DNA of 64,000 bases from Halomonas sp. TD01 (lineage in GTDB: Bacteria > Pseudomonadota > Gammaproteobacteria > Pseudomonadales > Halomonadaceae): contig NZ_OV350343.1 in NCBI RefSeq assembly GCF_923868895.1, forward strand, positions 620,001 through 684,000, in the 5' to 3' direction. The position numbers and the translations under genes are program-made. The notes under the pieces are model-generated. The model was not told where the DNA came from, did no database searches, and saw only the letters and a program-made list of their open reading frames with translations. Positions 36,129 to 46,430 of this stretch are shown here, in pieces. Positions within the stretch are counted from its first letter, which is position 1. Every line of letters starts with the position of its first letter.

Positions 36129-36896
36129 TTAGCGGACGATACCCCGCGTTGACCGCTCAATAGAGTCGGCAAACGTGGTGACTTCTGGCAGATCGAACCG
36201 GCTGCGCATTTCGCTAACCGCTTGCTCGACAGTTAAACCTTGGCGGTATACCAGCTTGTAGGCGCTGCTTAACGCATTGATCGCGTCACGGCTAAAACCA
36301 CGGCGTTTCAAGCCAACAAGGTTAAGGCCTCGCGCTTCAGCAGGGTTGCCATTGATCATCACAAAGGCAGGCGTGTCTTTAGTAATAATCGACCCGCCTC
36401 CTGCCATCGCATGTTCACCAAAGTGGCAAAACTGGTGAACGGCCGCAAGGCCGCCCAGAATAGCGTGATCGCCCAGAACAACATGGCCTGCCAGAGTGAC
36501 TTGGTTGGCTAAAATACAGTCGTTGCCAATCACACAGTCATGACCTACATGAACGTATGCCATAAACAGGTTACGCGAACCAATGGTAGTTTCGCCGCGA
36601 TCCTGCACGGTACCACGATGGAGGGTAACGCCTTCACGAACAACGTTATCATCCCCCATTACCAACCGCGTTGGCTCGCCCGCGTATTTTTTGTCTTGGC
36701 AGTCTTCTCCTACCGAAGCAAACTGAAAAATTCGCGTACGCTCACCTAGCACAGTAGGCCCTTTAATAACCACGTGCGGGCCTATCACAGAACCAGCGCC
36801 AATCGTGACATCTGGCCCAATAACACTAAACGGGCCAACCTCAACGCTGTCAGCAAGCTGCGCTTTGGGATCAACCAGTGCAGTAGGATGTATCAA
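36129..36896 (-). CDS. lpxA: UDP-N-acetylglucosamine acyltransferase LpxA
   Basis: 255 aa left-handed beta-helix acyltransferase, first step of lipid A synthesis. Hexapeptide repeats through residues 1-185, with the catalytic His in [13 protein letters not shown] and the ruler region; C-terminal helices from about 190. The start is TTG at 36896 (MIHPTAL), overlapping the fabZ stop as TTGA, so it relies on coupled translation. E. coli lpxA also uses a non-ATG start. Confidence 0.96.
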   Translation of the reverse strand: MIHPTALVDPKAQLADSVEVGPFSVIGPDVTIGAGSVIGPHVVIKGPTVLGERTRIFQFASVGEDCQDKKYAGEPTRLVMGDDNVVREGVTLHRGTVQDRGETTIGSRNLFMAYVHVGHDCVIGNDCILANQVTLAGHVVLGDHAILGGLAAVHQFCHFGEHAMAGGGSIITKDTPAFVMINGNPAEARGLNLVGLKRRGFSRDAINALSSAYKLVYRQGLTVEQAVSEMRSRFDLPEVTTFADSIERSTRGIVR

Positions 36897-37336
36897 GCTA
36901 CCTTCCTCTCAGCACAAATAATTTCCGCCTCACAGGCTAATTCATCGTTAACGGTGGCACGGCAGGCGAACTTCCAAATGCCACGTTTTCCACGGATAAC
37001 ATTGGCTTCCAACACTAATTGGTCACCCGGCATCACAGGGCGCTTGAAGCGCACATTGTCGCTTCCTACCAAATAGTAAACATAGCCGTCAGCAGGCAGT
37101 TTATTGACCGTTTTAAAGCCTAAAATACCGCACACCTGCGCCAGCGCCTCTAATACTAAAACACCAGGCATAATGGGGTGGTGCGGGAAATGGCCATTAA
37201 AGAACGGCTCGTTAATACTGACATTTTTGTACGCAACGATGGATTCGCCCACGGTTAATTGCGTCACTCGATCCACCAGTAAAAACGGGTAGCGGTGAGG
37301 CAAGTATTCGCGAATTTCGTTAATATCCATAACCAT
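36893..37336 (-). CDS. fabZ: 3-hydroxyacyl-ACP dehydratase FabZ
   Basis: 147 aa hotdog-fold enzyme. Motifs: [13 protein letters not shown] (active-site His), [21 protein letters not shown] (active-site Glu) and the C-terminal [10 protein letters not shown]. It removes water from 3-hydroxyacyl-ACP and competes with LpxA for hydroxymyristoyl-ACP, hence the conserved linkage. ATG 37336 has AGAGG eight bases upstream; a second ATG two codons on is possible. Confidence 0.96.
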   Translation of the reverse strand: MVMDINEIREYLPHRYPFLLVDRVTQLTVGESIVAYKNVSINEPFFNGHFPHHPIMPGVLVLEALAQVCGILGFKTVNKLPADGYVYYLVGSDNVRFKRPVMPGDQLVLEANVIRGKRGIWKFACRATVNDELACEAEIICAERKVA

Positions 37337-37362
37337 CGTAACGACCTCTAAAATGACAAAAG

Positions 37363-37401
37363 GCCTGAGTCAAATCAGGCACGCGCCAGCAAGTTTGCTG
37401 G
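37363..37401 (-). terminator. Two consecutive hairpins between lpxD and fabZ
   Basis: In transcript order a CCAGCA/TGCTGG hairpin (37401-37386) then GCCTGA/TCAGGC (37380-37363) with a 6-base loop, followed by CUUUUGUCAUUUU. The second resembles a weak terminator within the operon; it might reduce expression of fabZ-lpxA relative to lpxD or serve as an RNA processing site. Confidence 0.4.
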
Positions 37402-37471
37402 TTAAAAAGCAGTAAATTATAACCTGCTGCTATCCAGCCTCAAGCTACCTGCCTCTAAATTGCTGGCATAA

Positions 37472-38509
37472 CTACTCACTGCGATGGCTTTTCTCTAAAC
37501 GAGATAAGCGCTTGGCTATTTCATCTAGCTGTTTAAATCGCACCGCATTCTTACGCCACTGGGTATTGTTCATGGCTCCGGTACCCGATGAATAGACACC
37601 TGGTTCATGAATCGAATTAGTCACTAGACTCATACCCGTTACCTGCACGCCGTCACAAATAGTAAGGTGTCCGGAAAGTCCAACGCCTCCTCCAAGCATG
37701 CAGTGCTTACCCACCTTGGTGGAACCCGCAATACCAACACAGCCCGCTAATGCGCTGTGATCACCAATGATCACGTTATGCGCAATCTGTACCTGGCTGT
37801 CGATTTTTACATCGTTGCCAATTATGGTGTCTCCCAACGCGCCACGGTCAATGCTTGAACAACTGCCGACCTCAACGTCATCGCCGAGCACAACCCCGCC
37901 CAATTGAGCAATTTTATGCCAACCGGCACCGTCATGGGCAAAGCCGAAACCATCACCACCGACCACACAACCACTTTGCAAAATCACTCGTTTGCCCACC
38001 ACAACACCGTGGCAAACAGTAACGTTAGCGTGTAGCCGTGTATCATCGCCAATCACACTATCAGCACCAATCACACTGCCGGCACCAACCACCACACGCT
38101 CACCTAACACCACTCCGGCTTCAATCACCGCATGCGCTTGAACGGAAACGCCTTCGCCCAACATAGCGCCATCCGCCACAACGGCTGTGGGATGAATACC
38201 TGTGATATCCCGGGCAGGTAGCGGATCAAATAGCTGGGAAAGCTTCGCGTAGCCTAAATAAGGATTGGCCATCTCTAAGCGTGGAACAGGGCAGTTCTTG
38301 CCATGCTCAGGATGAAGCAATACTGCCGCTGCTTTAGTGGTTGATAGATCCTTTAAATACGCACGGTTAGCGAGGAAGGCGACTTGGTCAGGCGCGGCTT
38401 CTTTAAGCGTTGCAAGACCCCGAATCGGCTGTCCGGCGTCGCCTTCAAAATCGACGTCCAAGTGACGTGCAATATCCGCAAGGGTGAGATGATGAGAAGC
38501 GTGCGTCAT
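37472..38509 (-). CDS. lpxD: UDP-3-O-acylglucosamine N-acyltransferase LpxD
   Basis: 345 aa. Third step of lipid A synthesis. An N-terminal uridine-binding domain (LTLADIARHLDVDFEGDAGQPIRGLATL, about 7-100) is followed by a left-handed beta-helix of hexapeptide repeats with GFGFAHDGAGWHKI and the catalytic-type His in IAHNVIIGDHSALAG. ATG 38509 (MTHASHH) aligns better than one six codons upstream; no strong ribosome binding site. Ends with a coiled tail. Confidence 0.95.
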   Translation of the reverse strand: MTHASHHLTLADIARHLDVDFEGDAGQPIRGLATLKEAAPDQVAFLANRAYLKDLSTTKAAAVLLHPEHGKNCPVPRLEMANPYLGYAKLSQLFDPLPARDITGIHPTAVVADGAMLGEGVSVQAHAVIEAGVVLGERVVVGAGSVIGADSVIGDDTRLHANVTVCHGVVVGKRVILQSGCVVGGDGFGFAHDGAGWHKIAQLGGVVLGDDVEVGSCSSIDRGALGDTIIGNDVKIDSQVQIAHNVIIGDHSALAGCVGIAGSTKVGKHCMLGGGVGLSGHLTICDGVQVTGMSLVTNSIHEPGVYSSGTGAMNNTQWRKNAVRFKQLDEIAKRLSRLEKSHRSE

Positions 38510-38560
38510 GGGAGCCCAGAGAAACATGGGTGCGGGCTAGCCGCACCGACAGTCATAAAA

Positions 38561-39067
38561 TTAGTTTAGCGAATCAAAAATCTGTGTGACCTCATTAGTC
38601 ACATTAGGCAGGTCAGTCGATGAGTGCAACACCCCTTGAGGCTCGACCAAAACATCAATATTGTGACGCTCCAGCACCTGTTCTACCGCTCGCTCCAGCT
38701 TGGACTCAGCACCCTCAAGGAACCGCTGCTCAGATGATTGCTGCGCTTGGAGCACTTCGCGGCGCAGTTGCTCAAAGCGGCTGCCCTTTTGCTGAAGCTC
38801 AGCAATGAGCGGGTCTCGCTGAGATTGAGACATCGTCTCGCCTTCGCGCTGCAGTCGTTCTTGCAGCCGTTGAAGCTCTTCTCCCAACGCTTGAGCCTCG
38901 CGCTGCTGGTTACCGATTTGGCCTTCCAGTTGGCTCAACGATGACTGAGCCGACTGTGTATTCATCAACGCGGCGCGCCAGTCAAGCACTGCCACTTCTG
39001 CGGCAACGGCGTAGGCGGGTAGCGTCATTGCACCAAGTAGGCACACAGCTGCTGTCAGTTTACGCAT
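38561..39067 (-). CDS. skp: Periplasmic chaperone Skp/OmpH
   Basis: 168 aa. A signal peptide ends near AVAA (residue 23). The rest is highly charged and Gln-rich, predicted helical coiled coil (LSQLEGQIGNQQREAQALGEEL onward), as expected for the trimeric jellyfish-shaped chaperone that carries outer membrane proteins to BamA. AAGGAG stands before the ATG. Lies 48 bases after bamA. Confidence 0.92.
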   Translation of the reverse strand: MRKLTAAVCLLGAMTLPAYAVAAEVAVLDWRAALMNTQSAQSSLSQLEGQIGNQQREAQALGEELQRLQERLQREGETMSQSQRDPLIAELQQKGSRFEQLRREVLQAQQSSEQRFLEGAESKLERAVEQVLERHNIDVLVEPQGVLHSSTDLPNVTNEVTQIFDSLN

Positions 39068-39115
39068 CGTGTTAACTCCTTTTTATTAGATGGGTACCGA
39101 AGGTATCCCACCATG

Positions 39116-41467
39116 TTAGAACGTTTGGCCCAGCGAGAACTGGAAGAACTGAGTATCGTCACCGCTTTTATCGCTTAACGGCTCTGCCACGCTGAAGGTC
39201 AATGGGCCTACCGGCGTTAGCCACGAAAGACCGATACCAACGCTGTAGCGCAAGTCACTCAGGTCGACTCCAGAGCTGCATTGCTGGCGCCCAACATCTG
39301 CTTCCTGCACATCATAGCAAGAACTCAAGAAGGTATTACCCGCGTCAAGGAAGAGCGACGGTTGAATCGCACGCTGATCTTCAACAAAGGGCATTGGGAA
39401 GAGCACTTCTGCTGAACCTTCCACCAGCACGTTACCACCCAATGTACGGTCACGACCGCCATCTCGAGTCGGCGTTGTACGTTGGCCTAGGGTGTTTGAT
39501 GTAAAGCCACGCACTGAACCTAAACCACCCGCATAGAAGTTCTCGTAGAACGGATAAGGGTCATTACTACCCAGCGTGTCGGCATAACCTAAATTACCCG
39601 TAAACTTCAGCGCCCAGGTCTGGTCATCGTTAATCGGGAACAACTGCTGAGCACGAGCACGTAGCTTGTAGTACTCCGCATCGCTACCGGGGACACCCGT
39701 CTCTAGCGATAGGCGTTGATAGTTGCCCGCTGTTGGCATAATGCCACGGTTCAAGTTATTACGTGTCCAGCTCGCCGTTAGCTTCAGGCTCTGCGCGTTA
39801 TCGCCCTGATCTTCGACATAACGAATAATTTCTGAAGCAGAGTCGTCATAGGTTTTAACCTTGATTTCTTCAATGCTGGCGCCAAAGTTCAGACGAGAAA
39901 GTTCACTAATGGGATAACCGAAGTTAATACCAGCACCGTAAGCATCGGTGGAGAACGTCGAAATATCGGAGTCGCCATAATCAGTTTCCCGATAAAACAG
40001 GTTATAGCCACGCGAAATACCATCCAGTGTCCAATAGGGATCCGTGAATGCAAAGTTAACACTGGTAAACGTATCACTACGTTGTGCGCCTACGTTGACG
40101 CGATTACCGGTGCCCAAGAAGTTGTTTTGCGCCAGACCAACGCCATAAATCACCCCGGCGCTTTGCGAGAAGCCGACGCTGGCAGATATCGAACCAGACG
40201 GCTGCTCTTCGACGTTATAGGTTACGTCTAGTAAGTCGGGCTGCCCAGGAACCGGCTGCGTATCAACCTCCACTTGGCTGAAGAAGCCAAGGCGTTCAAG
40301 GCGTTGACGCGACTGAGTAATCGACTCGGTCGAGGCAGGAGCACCTTCTAATTGGATCATTTCTCGACGCAATACTTCATCTTGTGTCGTGGTATTGCCA
40401 TAAAATTCAATACGACGCACATAGGTGCGTTGACCGGGGTTGACCGCAATCACTAAATCAACCGTTTCACCATCACCCGCCATTTCAGGGATACCCTGAA
40501 CCTCGGCAAACGCAAAGCCTTCCGCTCCCAATCGCTGGCGAATCGCTTCTGTAGATGCGTTGAGGTCTCCACGAGAGAACGTATCACCACGGCTAACGGT
40601 CAATAACTCGTTCGCTTCGTTTTCGCTAATTTGCAGGTCACCTGCAAAACGAATGTCGCCTACTTGGAACTGATTGCCTTCATCAATATTTAACGTGATG
40701 AATATTTCTGACTTCTCAGGACCAATCGATACCTGCGTTGAGGTGACATCAAAATTAACGTAACCACGGTCCAGGTAGAAGGAACGTAACCTCTCTATGT
40801 CCCCTGCTAGCGCTTCGCGGGAGTAATCATCCTTAGAGAACCAACCAAAAACACGTCCTGGTCGATCATTTAGCTCAAATACATCGCGCAGCGTGTCGTC
40901 GTCGAATGCCTCATTACCAACAATATTAATCTGTCGGATTTTAGCGACTTCGCCTTCATTGACATTGATATTAACCTGGACGCGGCCTTCATCAATTTCA
41001 TCAACTTCGACGTCGATGCCTGCGCTGTAGCGCCCCTGAGCTTGATAAACCCCTTCAAGCTCACGTTGAATTTCTTCCAACGTGGAAAGTTGTAGCACCT
41101 GCCCTTCGGAAAGGCCTGATTCGCGTAAGCCGTTGCGCAAATCCTCATCAGAAATCTGCTGATTCCCCTCGATGTTCAAGCGCGCGATAGTCGGCCGCTC
41201 AACCACTTGGATAACCAGCACATCACCCTCTCGTGCTAGGGAGACATCTTCAAACAAGCCTGTGGCAAACAAATCACGCGCAGCGGCAGCGAGCTGCTGT
41301 TCGCTAACGCGATCATTGGCATTGACGGGAAACGCATTAAAGACCGAGGCGGCAGATACCCGCTGCAGTCCTTCCACACGAATGTCGGAAACATCAAAGG
41401 ATTGTGCTTGGGCACTGCTGGTACCTACCAGCAACAGTGCCGCCATTCCAAGGGTCTTGATTTTCAT
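39116..41467 (-). CDS. bamA: Outer membrane protein assembly factor BamA
   Basis: 783 aa. Signal peptide to about residue 21 (SSAQAQ). Five POTRA domains (about 22-425; the first opens FDVSDIRVEGLQRVSAASVFNAFPV) and a 16-strand beta-barrel with the conserved SLYRETDYG-type (here LFYRETDYG) and GGLGSVRGF segments, ending FQFSLGQTF with the C-terminal aromatic signal. It inserts outer membrane proteins. Part of rseP-bamA-skp-lpxD order. Confidence 0.97.
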   Translation of the reverse strand: MKIKTLGMAALLLVGTSSAQAQSFDVSDIRVEGLQRVSAASVFNAFPVNANDRVSEQQLAAAARDLFATGLFEDVSLAREGDVLVIQVVERPTIARLNIEGNQQISDEDLRNGLRESGLSEGQVLQLSTLEEIQRELEGVYQAQGRYSAGIDVEVDEIDEGRVQVNINVNEGEVAKIRQINIVGNEAFDDDTLRDVFELNDRPGRVFGWFSKDDYSREALAGDIERLRSFYLDRGYVNFDVTSTQVSIGPEKSEIFITLNIDEGNQFQVGDIRFAGDLQISENEANELLTVSRGDTFSRGDLNASTEAIRQRLGAEGFAFAEVQGIPEMAGDGETVDLVIAVNPGQRTYVRRIEFYGNTTTQDEVLRREMIQLEGAPASTESITQSRQRLERLGFFSQVEVDTQPVPGQPDLLDVTYNVEEQPSGSISASVGFSQSAGVIYGVGLAQNNFLGTGNRVNVGAQRSDTFTSVNFAFTDPYWTLDGISRGYNLFYRETDYGDSDISTFSTDAYGAGINFGYPISELSRLNFGASIEEIKVKTYDDSASEIIRYVEDQGDNAQSLKLTASWTRNNLNRGIMPTAGNYQRLSLETGVPGSDAEYYKLRARAQQLFPINDDQTWALKFTGNLGYADTLGSNDPYPFYENFYAGGLGSVRGFTSNTLGQRTTPTRDGGRDRTLGGNVLVEGSAEVLFPMPFVEDQRAIQPSLFLDAGNTFLSSCYDVQEADVGRQQCSSGVDLSDLRYSVGIGLSWLTPVGPLTFSVAEPLSDKSGDDTQFFQFSLGQTF

Positions 41468-41567
41468 GCAGTCAGTTCGCTCGCGTTGGTCTGCCCATCA
41501 TTCCAGATAGGCACCATATACATTTGTGCAGGCAGATGACAAGGCATCCAGCGCCCTACACGCGTCA

Positions 41568-42926
41568 TTACCACAGGCGCATCAGATCAAAATAGAGAGC
41601 CATCAACATTAGGGTGCCTACCATGGCAAGCCCAATACGCAACCCTACTGCTTGCGTTTGCTCAGAGACCGGCCGCCCACGCACGACCTCTATAAAATAA
41701 TAAAGTAAATGCCCACCATCGAGCACGGGTATTGGCAATAGATTAAGCACGCCAAGACTGATGGAAAGATACGCTAGAAAGCCTACAAACGCTTCCATTC
41801 CCGCACGAGCAGAGTCACCTGAGATCTGCGCAATGGTAATCGGCCCCGAAAGGTTCGACGGCGAGATAAGCCCCACCAGCATCTTGCGGATAGCATCTAC
41901 TGTCAGCAGCGTCATCTCACCTGTGCGTGATAGCGCTTGACCGACGGCTTCTACAGGCCCGTAACGAATTTCACGCTGAAGCTCTTCGGGCCATGTTACC
42001 TGCTGTGCCCCGGCACCAATGTACCCAACCTCGCCGCCACTCTCCAGCGTATTACGGCCAGGCGTTAAAGAGAGGCTACTCTGTTCATCGCCACGCTGGT
42101 AACCAACCTCTAGGGTTTGGCCTGCACTTTCTCGAATAACCGAGACAAATTGCATCCAGTCATCAATTGGCTCGCCATTCAGCGACAAAATATGATCCCC
42201 CGCCCGAAGACCAGCTTGGGAAGCCGCTTGGCCATCAATCACTTGGCCTAGTACCGCAGGTACGTTGGGGCGCCAAGGCGTAATACCCAAACTCTGCAGT
42301 GGCTGAGGCGGATCCTGGCGAACCATGTAGTTTGCAACAGGAAGCTGATAAACCCGAGAGGCATTAGACCCTTCAGGCTGCGCCTCAAGCATCAAGTCGC
42401 CATTAAACCCGATCATAGAGACAAGCTTTAAATTAATCTCTTCCCAGGAGCGCATAGCATCCCCCTGGATCGAGGTAATTTCAGCACCGTGAGCAAGCCT
42501 TGCCTCCGCCGCGGGAGAGTTAGGAGTAACATCGCCAACGATGGGAGCAACGGTTGTAGTACCAGCAACAAACAGTGCCCAGTAGGCAACAATCGCAAGT
42601 AAAAAATTTGCAATCGGGCCAGCGGCAACAATGGCAATACGCTGCCACACGGTTTTGCGGTTAAACGCCTGATCCAACTGCTCTTCGGGCACAGGCGCTT
42701 CGCGCTCGTCCAGCATCTTTACATAGCCGCCTAGCGGTATGGCCGCTACCGCGAACTCAGTGCCGTGACGATCAACGGTCGACCACAGCGGCTTGCCAAA
42801 GCCGACTGAGAAACGTAGCACCTTCACACCGCAGCGCCGCGCCACCCAGAAATGGCCAAACTCGTGGAAGGTTACCAACAACCCAAGTACCACGATTACC
42901 GCTAATATGTTCTGTATCAGGCCCAC
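41568..42926 (-). CDS. rseP: Site-2 protease RseP
   Basis: 452 aa inner membrane zinc metalloprotease that cuts anti-sigma E. HEFGH (residues 21-25) in the first membrane segment, two PDZ domains (about 110-290), third zinc ligand region NLLPIPVLDGGHLLYY near 395, and a final membrane segment. Start is GTG at 42926 with AGGAG six bases upstream. Between dxr and bamA as in other gammaproteobacteria. Confidence 0.96.
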   Translation of the reverse strand: MGLIQNILAVIVVLGLLVTFHEFGHFWVARRCGVKVLRFSVGFGKPLWSTVDRHGTEFAVAAIPLGGYVKMLDEREAPVPEEQLDQAFNRKTVWQRIAIVAAGPIANFLLAIVAYWALFVAGTTTVAPIVGDVTPNSPAAEARLAHGAEITSIQGDAMRSWEEINLKLVSMIGFNGDLMLEAQPEGSNASRVYQLPVANYMVRQDPPQPLQSLGITPWRPNVPAVLGQVIDGQAASQAGLRAGDHILSLNGEPIDDWMQFVSVIRESAGQTLEVGYQRGDEQSSLSLTPGRNTLESGGEVGYIGAGAQQVTWPEELQREIRYGPVEAVGQALSRTGEMTLLTVDAIRKMLVGLISPSNLSGPITIAQISGDSARAGMEAFVGFLAYLSISLGVLNLLPIPVLDGGHLLYYFIEVVRGRPVSEQTQAVGLRIGLAMVGTLMLMALYFDLMRLW

Positions 42927-42978
42927 TCTTCGCTCCTTTACACGACTCGCTGATCAACGATGGCTGATGCTAAGCGAA

Positions 42979-44166
42979 CTACTGGCATACTATTAGTGCC
43001 GTTTGCTCCCGTGCCCACTGATCTGCGGATAGTATCTGCTCAAGCGTGTCGGCACGTTCTTCAAACGGTAGAGCCATCACTTTTGCCACTACATCAGCAA
43101 TCGCGCTGAAGCCAAGCTGGCCTTCCAGAAAAGCACCTACAGCAACCTCATTCGCTGCGTTCAAAATCGCAGGAGCGGCACCTCCCTTATGCATTGCCTC
43201 ACGGGCGAGCTTCAAGCAGGGAAAGAGCGCTTCATCGGGAGCTTCGAAGTCCAGACGCGCCACCTGAAAAAGATCCAGCGTTTCAACACCCGCATCAATC
43301 CGTTCCGGCCACGCCAAACCATAAGCGATCGGTGTGCGCATATCAGGATTACCCAGCTGCGCAATCACCGAACCATCATCATAGGCAACCATAGAGTGAA
43401 TAACGCTTTGCGGATGAACCACGACCTGTATCTGATCAGGCGTTGCATCAAATAGCCAGCACGCTTCGATAAGTTCCAATCCTTTATTCATCAACGTCGC
43501 GCTGTCGACGGAGATTTTGCGCCCCATTGACCAGTTAGGATGATGGCAAGCCTGCTCGGGCGTCACCTTGGCAATATCTTCTGCCAGCCAGCCACGAAAA
43601 GGCCCTCCAGAGGCGGTAAGCAGCAGTTGGCGAACACCGTGCTGACGCAATCCTCCCCTGTGCTCGGTAGGTAGACACTGGTAAATAGCATTATGTTCGG
43701 AATCAATCGGCAATAAAGTAGCACCTGAGCGTGCAATAGCGTCCATAAACAGCGCACCACTCATCACCAGCGCTTCTTTATTGGCTAACAGCACGCGCTT
43801 ACCTGACTCAGCAGCCGCTAATGCGGGAAGCAGACCCGCTGCGCCAACAATAGCGGCCATCACCGTATCTACATGCGTTTCTCGCGCAACCTGGCAAAGC
43901 GCCTCTGGCCCCGCTAGAACGTTAGTAGAGAGTCCTGACGCTGAAAGTGCTTGCTGCAACCAGGCCGCATCACCCGGATTATCTAACACGGCAACCGCTG
44001 GCTGATGAACGCGACATTGCGCTAAGAGCGCTTCTTTTGACGTATGAGCCGTTAAGGCATAAACGCGATAGCGGTCAGGGTATTGAGCAATGACATCAAG
44101 GGTGCTTTTACCAATTGAGCCTGTTGAACCAAGCACTGTAATGCGCTGAACAGCTGGTTGGCTCAT
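42979..44166 (-). CDS. dxr: 1-deoxy-D-xylulose 5-phosphate reductoisomerase
   Basis: 395 aa. Makes methylerythritol phosphate with NADPH in the non-mevalonate isoprenoid pathway. NADPH site [18 protein letters not shown], metal and substrate site [14 protein letters not shown], loop region [14 protein letters not shown] ([10 protein letters not shown]), and [26 protein letters not shown]. Its ATG overlaps the cdsA stop (ATGA). Confidence 0.97.
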   Translation of the reverse strand: MSQPAVQRITVLGSTGSIGKSTLDVIAQYPDRYRVYALTAHTSKEALLAQCRVHQPAVAVLDNPGDAAWLQQALSASGLSTNVLAGPEALCQVARETHVDTVMAAIVGAAGLLPALAAAESGKRVLLANKEALVMSGALFMDAIARSGATLLPIDSEHNAIYQCLPTEHRGGLRQHGVRQLLLTASGGPFRGWLAEDIAKVTPEQACHHPNWSMGRKISVDSATLMNKGLELIEACWLFDATPDQIQVVVHPQSVIHSMVAYDDGSVIAQLGNPDMRTPIAYGLAWPERIDAGVETLDLFQVARLDFEAPDEALFPCLKLAREAMHKGGAAPAILNAANEVAVGAFLEGQLGFSAIADVVAKVMALPFEERADTLEQILSADQWAREQTALIVCQ

Positions 44167-44984
44167 AGGACGCTCACCTGTGGGTGGAGCACCTGCAAAT
44201 AGAACAGTGCAAAAATAGGCACTGCTGCCGTCAGGCTATCAATGCGGTCCAGTACACCGCCATGGCCTGGCAAGAGCTGGCTTGAATCCTTGATGTCTCG
44301 ATAGCGCTTAAGCATACTTTCCAGCAGATCACCAAGCACTGAAATCAGCGTAACTAAACCGGTAATCACTACCAGTGCGACTCCCCCCATAAGGCTAATG
44401 GGCTGCCACACCGCGAACATAATCGCTAGCAATAATGTGGCCGCAAGACCACCGTAAACACCCTCCCAGGACTTACCTGGACTTACTTTTGGAGCAAGCT
44501 TGTTTTTCCCCCAACGCCTGCCAGCAAAGTAGGCGCCGATATCCGCAGTCCAGACCAGCAATAGCACAAATAGCAACCATACAGCGCCACTATCGCGAAG
44601 CACGTTGAACCCTACCCAGCACGGCAGCAGCACCCAGATCCCCATTAGCAACCGTCGAGAGGTGGCTTGCCATTGACCGGCGGTATTAGGATAGTGCGTC
44701 ACCCAATAAAGATTAATCACCCACCCCACAGCTGCCAGCCAAAGCGGCCAAGCGGCAAACGCTGCCCCACCTAGCCACATAGCCAGCATTAATACCGCCA
44801 TAACGGCTACCAGGGAAAAGCGCGTTCCCTGGCGAGCTACACCGGCTAAGTTGGTCCACTCCCAAGCACCTAACAGCACAATAAACGCTGTAAAAAGTGC
44901 AAAGGCCCCGCCTTGTAGTCCGAACAAGCCGATCAGCGTTAGGGGCGCCAACCAGGCTGCAGTAATCATCCGCTGTTTAAGCAC
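44163..44984 (-). CDS. cdsA: Phosphatidate cytidylyltransferase CdsA
   Basis: 273 aa with about eight membrane segments. Makes CDP-diacylglycerol. C-terminal signature [37 protein letters not shown] is clear. Start taken as GTG 44984, giving [15 protein letters not shown] like E. coli CdsA; GAGG lies six bases upstream and the start overlaps the uppS stop by eight bases. An ATG further in (44969) would shorten the first helix. Confidence 0.94.
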   Translation of the reverse strand: MLKQRMITAAWLAPLTLIGLFGLQGGAFALFTAFIVLLGAWEWTNLAGVARQGTRFSLVAVMAVLMLAMWLGGAAFAAWPLWLAAVGWVINLYWVTHYPNTAGQWQATSRRLLMGIWVLLPCWVGFNVLRDSGAVWLLFVLLLVWTADIGAYFAGRRWGKNKLAPKVSPGKSWEGVYGGLAATLLLAIMFAVWQPISLMGGVALVVITGLVTLISVLGDLLESMLKRYRDIKDSSQLLPGHGGVLDRIDSLTAAVPIFALFYLQVLHPQVSVL

Positions 44985-45762
44985 CTTGCGCCTCAATTTG
45001 TGCGTCGGTCATACCAAAACGACGGCGACGCAGGCAAAAATCGTCTAGTGCCTCATCAAGTGCCGCCCCGTTGAAATCTGGCCAGAGCAGTGGCGAAAAA
45101 TGCAACTCTGCGTAAGCCAACTGCCATAACATAAAGTTAGATAGCCGTTGCTCTCCGCTGGTGCGGATACACAAATCTACCGGCGGTACATTGTGCGTAT
45201 TCATCGCCGCATCAAGGCGAGTCTCATCAATGTCAGAGGCCACTAACTCACCTGCGGCTACTTGCTCCGCCAACTGCCTAGCTGCTCGTGCAAGATCCCA
45301 TTGGCCGCCGTAGTTGGCAGCGATAACCAAATGCATGCCAGTATTCTCTGCGGTCAACGCCTCGGCGCGCTGAATATGCTTTTGAATAGCATGGGAGAAG
45401 CCTCGCTGTTCGCCAATAATTGACAGGCGAATATTACGCTCGTTGAGCTTTTTGACTTCGCGTTTAAGCGCCATCAAAAACAGCTCCATCAAGGCATTCA
45501 CCTCGGCCGCTGGACGCTTCCAATTTTCACTCGAAAAAGCAAAAAGACTCAATGTTTGAACGCCTCGCTGCGCAGCGCGTTCAATAACCGCTCGCACGGC
45601 TTCGACACCGGCTCGGTGACCGCGCACCCCGGAAAGTCCACGTGCCCGTGCCCAACGGTTATTACCATCCATAATAATAGCAACATGGGATGGCGGCGCC
45701 TCCTCGGATCGAGAAGGCGTCGCGCCGTCCTGCTGCGCTTGGGGAAGCTGCGGAGACGTCAT
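44977..45762 (-). CDS. uppS: Undecaprenyl pyrophosphate synthase UppS
   Basis: 261 aa cis-prenyltransferase that makes the lipid carrier for peptidoglycan and O-antigen. Motifs: HVAIIMDGNNRWARARGL with the catalytic Asp, LFAFSSENWKRP, and the C-terminal DLCIRTSGEQRLSNFMLWQLAYAE. Start at ATG 45762; a GTG 15 bases upstream lacks a ribosome binding site. Located between frr and cdsA. Confidence 0.96.
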   Translation of the reverse strand: MTSPQLPQAQQDGATPSRSEEAPPSHVAIIMDGNNRWARARGLSGVRGHRAGVEAVRAVIERAAQRGVQTLSLFAFSSENWKRPAAEVNALMELFLMALKREVKKLNERNIRLSIIGEQRGFSHAIQKHIQRAEALTAENTGMHLVIAANYGGQWDLARAARQLAEQVAAGELVASDIDETRLDAAMNTHNVPPVDLCIRTSGEQRLSNFMLWQLAYAELHFSPLLWPDFNGAALDEALDDFCLRRRRFGMTDAQIEAQGA

Positions 45763-45868
45763 GGGTTCTCGCACCAAAGATCAGTCATAATAAAGCCAAG
45801 CGATGGCCCACGGGCAGCCAAGCTCCCCGTGGTTGATTGAAAGCAGGTAGCTATTTTTACAGTAATAA

Positions 45869-46426
45869 CTATACCTGCATGAGATCCTGTTCTTTTGCGG
45901 CAAGCGCTTTATCGATCTCAGCAATATACTTATCCGTCAGCTTCTGGATTTCGTCTTCACCCTGGCGCTGATCGTCTTCGGTAATCTCTTTATCTTTCAG
46001 CAAAGATTTAAAATCACCGTTGGCATCACGACGCACGTTACGCACCGCCACGCGCGCATGCTCGGCTTCGCTACGCGCTTGTTTGATGTAACCTTTGCGC
46101 GTTTCTTCCGTCAACATCGGCATCGGCACACGAATGACATTACCTGCGCTGGCAGGATTAAGACCCAAGTCAGACGTCATAATCGCCTTCTCAATCTTGG
46201 GCACCATGCCCTGCTCCCAAGGCGTCACTGTCAGCGTACGAGCGTCTTCCACGTTAACGGAAGCCACTTGATTTAGCGGCACTTGGCCACCGTAATAATC
46301 AACGGTAACAGCGTCGAGAATACTGGGATGAGCACGCCCCGTACGGATCTTGTTGAAGTTACTGTGCAGCGCTTCAACGCTTTTCTTCATGCGAGATTCT
46401 GCATCTTTCTTGATGTCATTGATCAC
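45869..46426 (-). CDS. frr: Ribosome recycling factor
   Basis: 185 aa, exact family length. Three-helix bundle sequence with [47 protein letters not shown] and the C-terminal [17 protein letters not shown]. Start is GTG at 46426, four bases after the pyrH stop, with GAGGG seven bases upstream. Splits post-termination ribosomes together with EF-G. Confidence 0.97.
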   Translation of the reverse strand: MINDIKKDAESRMKKSVEALHSNFNKIRTGRAHPSILDAVTVDYYGGQVPLNQVASVNVEDARTLTVTPWEQGMVPKIEKAIMTSDLGLNPASAGNVIRVPMPMLTEETRKGYIKQARSEAEHARVAVRNVRRDANGDFKSLLKDKEITEDDQRQGEDEIQKLTDKYIAEIDKALAAKEQDLMQV

Positions 46427-46430
46427 GATA

